Origin: Eublepharis macularius
Taxonomy: Eukaryota > Chordata > Lepidosauria > Squamata > Eublepharidae
Direction: 5' to 3'
Assembly: GCF_028583425.1 (NCBI RefSeq)
Contig: NC_072801.1
Coordinates: 20,542,001-20,606,000, forward strand
Length of the DNA stretch: 64,000 bases
The number at the start of each line of letters is the position of its first letter. Positions within the stretch are counted from its first letter, which is position 1. A model generated the notes under the pieces. That model did not search any database and had not been told where the DNA came from. It saw only the letters and a program-made list of their open reading frames with translations. Below, piece after piece: positions 9,601-17,700 of the stretch. A program made the translations under genes and the position numbers.

Positions 9601-12600
9601 AGCATCAGAACCTGGTGTTTGTTAAGGGATGGTTGTGTTATTCCCATAGATGCATGTCAAAAGCTAGTCTGTCTAGTTCAGCATCTGTTTCCTACTGTGG
9701 CCATCTGGAAGCTCCTGGCTTTAGATGGTTACCTCTGGCCAGCTGAACTTATGTGGGAAATCTGGGTAGTTGTCCATCTCAGGACAGGCAGCATGACATA
9801 CTTTACTCAGTGTCCACCATGATCTCTGTATGAATATAGACAAAGACCTTGCCTCATTGCTCCCGGATCTATCTGCAGCTTTTGACACAGTAGACCATGC
9901 CATCCTGATGAGATGTTGGAAGGCAGAAGTGGGCATCAAAGGACATGCCTTGGATTGGTTTAAATAATTTCTCATGGAATGGGCTCAAAGGGTTGCCATC
10001 AGAGATCGGCTATCTCCAGAATGGGAATTATCTTGCGGGGTTCCGCAGGGCGCAGTCTTATCTTCCATGTTATTCAGCCTCTATGTAAAGCCTTTAGGAG
10101 AACTCATTTGCAGCTATGGAGTGAGATGTTATCAATATTCAGATGACACCCATATCTCACTAACCAAATCCCTACAGGATGCATGATAGATCTTGGGCTG
10201 CTGCCTGACAGCTGTGGTCAAATGGTCGAAAACAAATTGAAATTGAGCCCAGACAAGATAGAAGTGATGATTGTTGAGAAGGCAGAGAGTTTGTCTGACC
10301 CTTGCAGACTCAGGAAAGAGCTGAGTGGTTATACTGGATCCAGCGCTATTACTAGAAAAGCATGTTAAGGCAGCTGCAAAAACGCTTTCTATAACCTCAC
10401 TGTAGCCTGAAATATGGCTTCCTACCTCAACATGGCCGATCTGGCCACTTGGATCCATGCTATGGTAACATCAAGGCTTGACTATTGTAATGCACTATAC
10501 ATAGGTCTCCCATCTAAGTTAACTAGGAGACTCCAGTTGGTGCAAAACACTGCAGCTTGGCTGTTATCAGGAGTGAGCAGGAGTATGAATATCATTCCCA
10601 TCCCACTCCATTGGCTACCTATCAGTTACCATGCTCAGTTCAAGGTATTGGTTATCACCTACAAAGCTCTTTGTGGCCTTGGTCTGGCATACCTACAGGA
10701 CCGCCTCCCTCCCTGTGTTCATCCATGGCAGCTTCGCTCATCTGAACAGAGTCTCCTGCAGGTAACACCCTGCGCATGGGCAAAAATCAACAGCCGCCTG
10801 TAGCTGTGCATTCTCTGTGGTGGCCTCTGCCATATAGAATGGTCTGCCTGAGGAGGTCAGGAGAGCCCCCGCTCTCCTGGATTTCCGCAAAGCATGCAAA
10901 GCTGAATTATTCAAAAGGGCTTTTTTACTCAGATAAGAGGGTTGTATTGTAGGGAAGCGGTCTCAAAGAGATGCTTCACTAATGAGACAGGGACCATAGA
11001 CTTCACCACTATGTTGCCTTATGTCCTATCTGTTGCTTTAAGTATGATCCTATTGGGTAGTTCTGTGTTGTTTAATGTTAGTCCTAGAATTGCTTATGCT
11101 CTGTTTCAGCATTTCTTCAGCTTTGTACTGGATTTTTGATAATGTTATGTCTTTGTAAACTTGCATTTGTATACTCGATGGCATTGTTTGTTGAAATGTC
11201 CTTGATACTGACTGTACTAATCTCACACTATGTGGTCCATGTTGAGTCTCTGTGAGAAAGGCAGACTAAAAATGACAGAAATGAAAATAATAAATAAAAA
11301 ATGGCAGAGCACTTCCAATTGTGGTTGATTCCTGTCTTACCTTCATTTGAATCATAGGACTCAGAAGTTGATGAGTACGTTTCTAAATAGGAAGAGTCTA
11401 GAGAAGAAGAATTCAAAACATGTAATAAAACTGATCTTGCCAAGCCATCTAAGCATATGATTTCTTTTGTCATAATGCTGTAGAGGAGACATACCCCGCC
11501 CCGCATTTTGGTTGCCATTATAAGTGAGAAGTCACTTTCTCTAGAGGTATTTACAACCTCAAAGAACTGCATTCATTCATTAAATATTACCCCACTTTTC
11601 CAAACAAATTTGGAAGGAATCTGGATGCAATTCTCAATGCATGACAAACAATGTAAAATCAAGTCAAGTTCAGGCCAAAGGTTAGAGGTCCAGGGGGAGC
11701 AGTCCTGAATGGAGGAGGCAAAAAGCCTGGTCAGGATCAGGCCAAGGGTCAAAAGTACAAATTAGTCATTCAAATGGAAGGAGCCAGTGCCTAGAAACAT
11801 AATGCAGGCAGGTTCAAGTGCCAGTCAGCTGGGTTAGGCTAAGCAAACAGAAACACTGAAAGTTAGTCTGGGCTAGACCCTTTTAGGTTGACAACAAGAC
11901 TGAGGAACCAGCTTGCAAGTTCAGACTTTATAGAGCCTGATCCCAGGAATTGCATCCCAGGAGGTGCTGTTGTTATACCTTGACTTGCCCCATGGAAAAA
12001 GATTGGTAGACCATCTAGCTCTTACAGCAGAAAAGGTGGCACATCCCTGTTAACCTTCACTGTGTCCTGTAACTCCTCTTGCCCCCACATTTTGGGCCTG
12101 CTGCAGTTCTGCAACATCTTCGATCAAAGGCATGCCCAAAGCTTGGGCATGCCCAGAGAGCTTATCCTGTTTTCTCTTCCAAACCTGCTGCTTGACACCT
12201 CCCATTCCAGATCATACAGTTCTTTCTATAAACTGCCCCCTCACTTTCCTAAAGTGGTTTGCTGTGAAGCAGTAAAGGCTGAAAAGCATGAGGCTTTTGG
12301 GGTGCACAGAACTAGATCCAAGGTCCCCCACCCCACATTCCATAACCTGAATGAGAAGACCAGCAGAGAGTGGTTAGCCTGACACATGATTTGTCAACAG
12401 AATGTAGCCACAATGGTGTTCTTCAAAACTCAGGCTTCTTATTACAACATCTGCACAGTTTCCATCAGAATAGCTGCTGGCAATGATGGAGTAAGGGAAG
12501 AGAATGCGGTTGAAAGTTAGAATGTGAGAGGCAATTTAAACTAATTGCAGTATGGTAGCTACCTGATGATCTCTTTGATGGCTTTCTCTCTGATGGCCTT

Positions 12601-12897
12601 CTGAACGATAGCCTCCTCTCTGATGGCCTTCTCTCCGATGGCCTCCTCTCTGATGGCCTTCCGTCTGATGCCCTCCTCTCTGATGGCCTTCTGAACGATA
12701 GCCTCCTCTCTGATGGCCTTCTCTCCGATGGCCTCCTCTCCGATGGCCTTCTCTCCAATTGCAGCCTCTCTGGTGGGCTTCCATCTGATGGTGGTCTCTC
12801 TGGTAGGCTTCTGCCTGATGGTGGTGTCACTGATGGCTGCCTGTCCAATGGTGGTCTTATGGATTGTCTTGTCAATGGCTTCCTTAAGGATGGCCTT
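6156..12897 (-). CDS. PDZD9: PDZD9, PDZ domain-containing protein 9 (five exons, minus strand; 5' end not found)
   Basis: PDZD9 is a small single-PDZ protein of unknown role, reported as mainly testis-expressed in mammals. Minus-strand exons 12563-12897, 11341-11477, 9044-9202, 7788-7980 and 6156-6660 join with consistent phases (0/2, 2/1, 1/1, 1/2, 2/stop). They total 1329 bases, 442 codons plus a stop. The PDZ core reads DGLGFILIQNGPYIQL, EKSAAARDGELQAGDVLIKV and NVLGWTLRELRQRLQ. The carboxylate-binding loop is GLGF. The tail has ISKDWHFFERKRHTFTVGSD and SPYWTM, matching the human tail ([26 protein letters not shown]) as I recall it. The PDZ-containing four exons are secure. The repeat exon is likely but unproven. 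If translation starts at the ATG at 11473-11471, the product is 329 residues; human is about 264. Confidence 0.85.
7788..7980 (-). CDS. PDZD9: PDZD9 exon, second half of the PDZ domain
   Basis: The acceptor is 'ctcctaacag' and the donor is GA|GTAAGG. The exon encodes DVLIKVGHENVLGWTLRE, then LRQRLQGTPVGTVLQI and RAYRDFLALPKKW. It carries the PDZ alpha-B helix and last strand. The human counterpart is DVLISVGHANVLGYTLREF. Confidence 0.92.
8580..8775 (+). mobile_element. Degenerate tRNA-derived SINE in a PDZD9 intron
   Basis: The order is 'tggtatagtggtgcacagtg', 'cagactagga', 'cctcagaggcttgttgtaag' and 'ccttgaaggaagggtggaat'. This follows the SINE whose conserved core is 'gggtgaccttgggccagtca' and whose 3' part is 'cacagggttgttgtgagga'. 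It is strongly diverged. Confidence 0.6.
8785..8990 (-). mobile_element. tRNA-derived SINE, antisense, in a PDZD9 intron
   Basis: The reverse complement of the same SINE type is visible as 'cccaaagcagtttataacat', 'ccctgtgaggtaggctag', then the head reversed ('gatcctagtctgatagccta'). Confidence 0.65.
9044..9202 (-). CDS. PDZD9: PDZD9 exon, first half of the PDZ domain
   Basis: The acceptor is 'tttctcatttag' and the donor is CTG|GTAAGG. The exon encodes EDSEHSLSTTVKTNVQ, MEKDGLGFILIQNGPYIQL and IGLVEKSAAARDGELQAG. The GLGF loop and the GPYIQL strand are typical of this protein. Confidence 0.92.
9203..9789. other. PDZD9 intron stretch, nothing recognised
   Basis: No splice-compatible exon, known repeat or conserved reading frame was found here. 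Confidence 0.5.
9790..11310 (+). mobile_element. L2-type LINE fragment, reverse transcriptase to 3' end
   Basis: Conceptual pieces match L2 in order. DLSAAFDTVDHAIL lies near 9870. CGVPQGAVLSSMLFSLYVKP and YQYSDDTHISL lie at 10035-10160, carrying the RT active-site motif, here SDD for the usual ADD. TSRLDYCNALYIGLPSKL, RRLQLVQNTAAWLLSG and LHWLPISYHAQFKVLVITYK lie at 10470-10670. The end is an A-rich 'aaaataataaataaaaaatg' near 11290-11305. Several stops show it is inactive. It lies within the PDZD9 intron, and its tail ends about 35 bases from the splice donor at 11340. Confidence 0.88.
11341..11477 (-). CDS. PDZD9: PDZD9 upstream exon, Ser-rich N-terminal region
   Basis: The donor GAAG|GTAAGAC is strong, and its phase-1 G joins AT of the next exon to make Asp (SNE-D-EDSEHS). 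The acceptor 'tctcctctacag' lies at 11487-11478. The exon encodes IMTKEIICLDGLARSVLL and then HVLNSSSLDSSYLETYSSTS and ESYDSNE. It could instead be a first exon starting at the ATG at 11473-11471, or at a further in-frame ATG at 11572-11570. The serine-rich acidic run has no close match in my memory of human PDZD9. Confidence 0.7.
11478..12562. other. PDZD9: Intron between the two upstream PDZD9 exons
   Basis: No repeat family or other exon was recognised. The sequence between about 11640 and 12060 has an imperfectly repetitive 'ccaggtcaggatcaggcc'-like texture but no clear period. Confidence 0.45.
12563..12800. repeat. 15-base minisatellite with 60-base higher-order unit
   Basis: On the plus strand the unit is 'ctctctgatggcctt', about 16 copies. 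A 60-base block containing 'gaacgatagcctc' occurs twice, near 12600 and 12690, with identical sequence, so the latest expansion is recent. The 12800-12897 part holds older, diverged units of the same period. Confidence 0.9.
12563..12897 (-). CDS. PDZD9: Putative PDZD9 pentad-repeat exon
   Basis: The acceptor 'tgtctttcag' ends at 12898, and the donor ATCATCAG|GTAGCT follows 12563. The 335 bases start in phase 0 and end in phase 2; the leftover AG plus C of the exon at 11477 makes Ser and continues into IMTKEII. Only this frame reaches the PDZ exons. It encodes 22 pentads. The older ones at the start are KAILK, EAIDK, TIHK, TTIGQ, AAISD and TTIRQ, with KPTRE twice. The later ones are homogeneous KAIRE, EAIGE and EAIVQ. 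The third-position Ile is kept in 20 of 22, three times with ATT rather than ATC. An in-frame TAG lies upstream of the acceptor, so it cannot begin with its own ATG there. The alternative is an intronic minisatellite with chance splice sites. Confidence 0.5.
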
Positions 12898-13995
12898 CTG
12901 AAAGACACGTTTCTATTACCCATAGGTACAAAAGCTCAAGAGATGTTCAGAGCAAACAGAGATGGGGAAACAGCTCTGGCATGTATTTCAGGAAAGGGCT
13001 CACCCAGTTACAGTAGCCTACAGAGGGCCTCCAGACAAGGTGACGGTTTAGAATTCTAGTGGCAATGAATTCCAGGCTTCTTGGAACCTCCAGTTATGGG
13101 AAAAGATTGGAGCCTGCCCTGACAGGCACCCTGGCTCTGTATGCTTGAACCTTGTTCTTCATTCTTGCAGGAATATCATTTTTAGGGCAAAGTGTCCTTA
13201 CCCTGGTGGGCTGATATGTGAATGCACCAATGTATCAGAAATGCTAAATGTGATGAACTTATACCTCAGCCATGAGATCACCCCTCCTCTTTGCTGCAAG
13301 TTGGCTGCAAAGGATCTGACTGTATCTGGAAATGTTGCAGTTCCACCTAGTGAGGATGTCTGCCACAGTACTACTTAAAAAAAACCTCACCCTGTGCTAT
13401 GGCCTTGATTTCCTTCCTCTAGCTAGTTAGCCAGTATATAACCCTGAAAAACAAAAATTGAAGGAAATCTATTGATGGATAACGTCACTTTTAATTTGGT
13501 CCCATCCCCACATTCAATTTGACCCTACATCTCATTGTTTCACTGAGGCTTACTGTCAAGTAAGCATGCCTAGTATTGCCACAAGAATCAAGCAGTGCCT
13601 GTACTTTGTAATTTGTGTAAAAGGTTCTAAAAATAACCCTGAGCAGTCAAAGCTTACATTTCACCAGGCAAGTTGTATTTGTGTGTGCCACCAGTGTTCT
13701 GGGTATGTATTTCAGGATGCCCCTTGAAAGGAAGTGGTGTAGCCAGAGTCAGATATATTTTTAGATTCTGACAACTCTGTGGGTTTTGACTTGCTAGACC
13801 TGGAAAACTAGAATACAAGTAATTGGTCAATTTTCTGTGCCACTGCTTACTTCTGGGACAGATTTAGATTTCTGGTAACTCGTGGAAGCAGCACTGGTAG
13901 TAGAGAGAGGAGGTGCAATGACGATTTTGAAAGCATCTTATGTTGCTCTGAGGATGCATCTTATGTAGACTTTGATCTTAACGAGGTGGTAAACA
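12898..13995. other. Spacer upstream of PDZD9, first exon not located
   Basis: The PDZD9 start exon should lie here or beyond. A minus-strand donor-like site (CCAGG|GTAAGG at 13198) exists, but in the frame needed to join the repeat exon the bases before it meet a stop 12 codons upstream, so I do not call an exon. Confidence 0.4.
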
Positions 13996-14215
13996 ACAGT
14001 TGCCAACACCAGGTTGGGCAATTGCTGGCGATTTAGGGGTGAAGCCTGGGAAAGGACGGGTTTGAAGAGGCAGGAACCTCAGCGGGGTACAATGCCATGA
14101 AGTTCACCCTCCAAAGTTGCCATTTCCCTCAAGGTAACTGATCACTGTCGTCTGGAGATCAGTTGTAATTCAGGGGTGGGGGGTCTCCATGCCCCACCAG
14201 GAGGTTGGCAACCTC
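13996..14215. mobile_element. MITE with GTTGCCAAC-type inverted ends
   Basis: The left end is 'cagttgccaacaccagg' and the right end is 'ccaggaggttggcaacct', an inverted pair. The interior has 'ctggagatcagttgtaatt' and 'ccctccaaagttgccatttc', the body of a short element I remember as widespread in lizard genomes. The last 20 bases lie about 75 bases before the MOSMO CpG island. Confidence 0.75.
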
Positions 14216-14513
14216 GTAATCTGCTTCTGGGATGTGTGTACAAAACAACCTACATTAACTTACAATAGCCAACAACGATTTAAATATAACTTTTTATTTT
14301 ACTTGTGAAAGAGGAGCCGTTCGCGCAGCCCTTTGTTGCCAAGGTAACCGAGGCAACAGCTTTCCCCCCTCTTCTGCGAGCTGAGGACGAGAGCTGGAAC
14401 CTTCGCTTCCGGGTCGCCGTAGCCTCGGCCCGGGTTTTGCTTCCGGCGCCGTCCCGAGTCGGGGCGGGACGGGGACCCGCTCCTGTGTGGCGGCCGCCTG
14501 AGGAGGGGCGCCC

Positions 14514-14567
14514 ATGAGCCGCTGCGGGGCGGGCGAGGGGAGCCGAGCCATGGAGCCGCGGCTGTGA
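14514..14567 (+). other. Possible upstream open reading frame in the MOSMO 5'UTR
   Basis: An ATG at 14514 opens 17 codons (MSRCGAGEGSRAMEPRL) and stops at 14565-14567, 65 bases before the MOSMO ATG. A second in-frame ATG at 14550 has a strong context (GAGCCATGG). If both lie in the transcript, they could lower MOSMO translation. The transcription start is not visible, so this is inference. Confidence 0.4.
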
Positions 14568-14632
14568 GGAGCCTCCCCCGGCCCGGGCCCCGCCTGTGGG
14601 AAGCCGCCGGGCCGAGGCCGGAGCCGGAGGAC

Positions 14633-14738
14633 ATGGACAAACTGACCATCATCTCAGGATGCCTCTTCCTGGCCGCAGACATCTTCGCCATCGCCAGCCT
14701 GGCCAACCCGGACTGGATCAACACCGGCGAGTCCGCGG
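14633..14738 (+). CDS. MOSMO: MOSMO exon 1
   Basis: It encodes MDKLTIISGCLFLAADIF and AIASLANPDWINTGESA plus the first base of Gly36. The donor is GCGG|GTGAGT. It contains transmembrane segment 1 and sits inside the CpG island. Confidence 0.97.
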
Positions 14739-17700
14739 GTGAGTGAGGACGGGCGGGCGGGCTGTGGGGGCCGCCGGGTGCAGAGCTTGAGGGGCGAGGG
14801 GCTGCCGAGAAGCGAGACCCGGATGGAGTCCCTTGACTGGAGGGCATGGTCTTATTCTGAGGACACCAGGCTCCCTGCCTCCTCTTCCTCTCTGCCTGCG
14901 ATTGGACCCTTTCACAGCAGCTCTGGAGGGGGCAGTCAGGGAGACCTGGGTTCGAATCCTGATCTGCCATGGGTGACCTTGGGGGCCGCTCGCTTTCTCA
15001 CTGCTAGTCTAGCCTAACACACAGGGTTGTTGTGAGGGTGAAAAGGAGGAAGGGAACAATATTGGGACTTAATTGGGTAAGCTGGGACTAGTCACTCTCA
15101 CTTTCTCATCTTGACCTACCTCGTGGGGCTGCCAGGAAGATAAAAACAGAGGGAGGGTGTCAGTTTCATTTAATAAAGCTACTAGTTAAGGGATTGAAAA
15201 TCACAGCGTTCTTGCAAATTGTCCACTCTTATTGATTTGCTAAGATAAAGTAACATTTTATGATGCTTCAGGTAATCTGGGGTGCAGGTGATTAGCGGTA
15301 TGGCCAGCACTGGGCAACACATGTTCTTCAGGCTCAGGGCTTCCAGGAGTGCGCAGGTAATACTTAGTCAGTTCTCCAAACTTTGCAAAAATTTAAATGT
15401 TTACAGCAACGTGTAATTGATAAACATTTATTGTTTCATCGCATTAACATTTTACATCCCTAGAGGAATGAAACTTACTGGGTGACCTTGGGCCAATCAC
15501 TGTCAGTGTTACCTACCTCACAGGGTTGTTGTGAGGATGAAGTAGAGGAGGAGAAAGCCATGTAAGCTGCCTCAAACTCCTTGATGGAAGGGTAGGATGA
15601 AAGTACCTTAAGCAGCCCCTCAGGTTATATTGGCTTGGAGGTGCTTTGCAGATATAAATAGGAGAGAGCTTCTTGAAAACGTGCCATGCCAGGAGAAAAA
15701 ACACATTGAGAAACATAATGTTCTAACAGTGGACGTTAATGGAAGTGTTGTCTCATGCATGTGTATGTTTGAGAGATGAATGTGAAGTCCCAGTGTGGTT
15801 TCTGTGGCAGGTTTAGAGGCAGATTGCAAAAACAGAGGTATTCTGATAACTGGGCTAGAGACAGAAGATGTCAGATAAACCATGAAAAGGAGGAATGACA
15901 TCTGTGCCGATTGTGTGGGTGAGCCATATGACTATTTGATTGTGTTTGGGTTTGCTACATGATATTGTAAAGAAAAAAACCCAAACAGGAGGAGCCATGA
16001 CTTCACTTGTCCCTTGCAGATGAGAGTGGTGGTGTGGGAGAGAGCATTTTGCAAGCTAGGGTCACTCCAGGTGAGGAAGGGATTCCTGATTTGTCAGCAA
16101 AGTGACGTCCAAGCCATTGGCAGGAGCCAGCAGAGCTGAAAATACTGAGCTGAAAGCAAAAGCAGGAGTGAAACAGCCGCAGGGATGAGGGACTTAGAAG
16201 AATCGCTGACAGTTCTCACAATCCAGGCATATTGTGGCAATATAGTGCCCAGGATAGGAGAGTGAGGCAGCGGGAAGTGCATCAGTTAGAAAAGAGATTG
16301 TTTGGATACTGTACTTGAAACTGAGTGTGTATTAACTCCTTCTTGTTGGGAAGGCAATGAAGAGACGACTGTTCTGACCACTGTCGCCTAATTATCTCGA
16401 GGAAGATATATTGCAGGTGAGAGAAGCTGCTTAAAGGAATTTCCCTCTCAGTTTGATGCATTCTGAACTGGAGTGCTGTTTGCTTTGTAAATGTGATAAT
16501 GAGGAGCAGCCGCCGGAAACATTATGCTGCGATGTCAGGTGCCTTTGGTACTTGTGTTTTTTTGATGCAACTGGAAGCAGCAACTGTTTTGTGTGGAGGA
16601 GGGATGAGTCCATCTAAATTGTATCTGCCAGAATAGACTTTTAGTTAACACCACTGAGTTCACTGTGTTGACATGTCTTGGATTCTGCCAGATAGCCCAG
16701 ACTGACTAGGCACATTTGAAATGTTTGACTTCTTTATGACAATCTTTAATTTTATTGGAACGAATATGCCATATCTGTCATTGATGCTGTTATATGTATG
16801 CCTAAGCCCCATTGGAAATACAGAGTGCACTTGATTCTAAGTAAGAGTTGGTTAAAAAAAAAGTAAAAATTACTTTCCCCAGAATACCAGGGATTGTTCT
16901 TAAGTATTTCCATTTATAGAGAAAACTTTTGTTTACAACCCAACATATCCCTTCTCTGAGGCTGTGTTTGGTGGGCTGCGAGGTCTTCCTTTTGAGCAGT
17001 GTCACGTGGATCCCCAAGTGACGTTCCAAAAAAGAGGCAGTGTTGTTAGTCCGACCAAACTTAAGAGTCAGTACCATATTTCAGAGTTAATCCCTAAAAA
17101 GTATTGCTGCTGTTTCCCTTTCTGGTGTCCCCATTTTCTTCAGCCTCTGCTTTCGAAAAGCAGCCAGTATAGTTCTATAGACACTGAACATTGTACATCA
17201 TGTACAGTACAAAGAAGATGGTTTGATTTTTGTCAGTGTTTGATTTATCGTCCTTCCTCTCCTACCTCTGGTAGTATTTTTCTTTCTTTCTATTTTCCCA
17301 TAGTTTTTTCTGCTCAAAATGTGTGTTCCAATCGGGGACTAAAGAAATTGATCAAAGCTTTCATGGATGCTCCAGTCCATGGAGATCATTGCAAGTGAAT
17401 GGAAGCGATTCAAGGACCTGGGTGTTCTCTTCCGATATTTGGATGGAGGAGTAGCAAACCAAGATGGTTTGCGATGAGCGGCACAGGGCACGAACGGCCA
17501 CAGGCACGTTCATTCATTCACTGCAGGGTCTGGATTACCTCTTTCTCTTTCATTCAGTAAGGATGTCCCTTTTATTGCATGCTCCTATAAGTGCTCCTGG
17601 CTTTTGTGGCAAGCCAGCGATTCCTTTCCCCCCTAAAGTTTAGCTTCAAATGATTACCTAAAAATATTCCCATTTTTGTCACGCTCTAACAATTACTTTT

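Larger units (their letters stand above)
14290..14860 (+). promoter_or_regulatory. MOSMO: CpG island and promoter region of MOSMO
   Basis: A sharp change to very GC- and CpG-rich sequence covers the 5'UTR, first exon and start of intron 1, in contrast to the AT-rich surroundings. GC-box-like runs ('ggggcgggacgggg' at 14461, 'ggggcgggcgagggg' at 14526) are present and no TATA box is seen. The region could serve as a shared promoter with PDZD9, which points the other way, but no PDZD9 exon reaches it here. Confidence 0.85.

Noticed and set aside
12713-12901. Plus-strand open frame rich in Met, Ala, Ser and Pro
   Set aside because: It is the reverse of the 15-base repeat and has no splice context on the plus strand.
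12465-12923. Ser/Arg-rich frame starting at an ATG at 12923-12921 (RRPSE repeats) as an SR-like protein
   Set aside because: It does not keep frame into the PDZ exons and would need to ignore the splice sites. It is less consistent than the KAIRE frame, though not excluded.
13198-13340. Possible further upstream PDZD9 exon ending at the donor-like GTAAGG at 13197
   Set aside because: The phase needed to join the repeat exon meets a stop 12 codons upstream, and no start or acceptor rescues it.
14299-14970. 223-codon open frame on the minus strand of the CpG island
   Set aside because: It is antisense to MOSMO exon 1 and the 5'UTR, has a Pro/Ser/Arg composition typical of GC-rich chance frames, and shows no domain.
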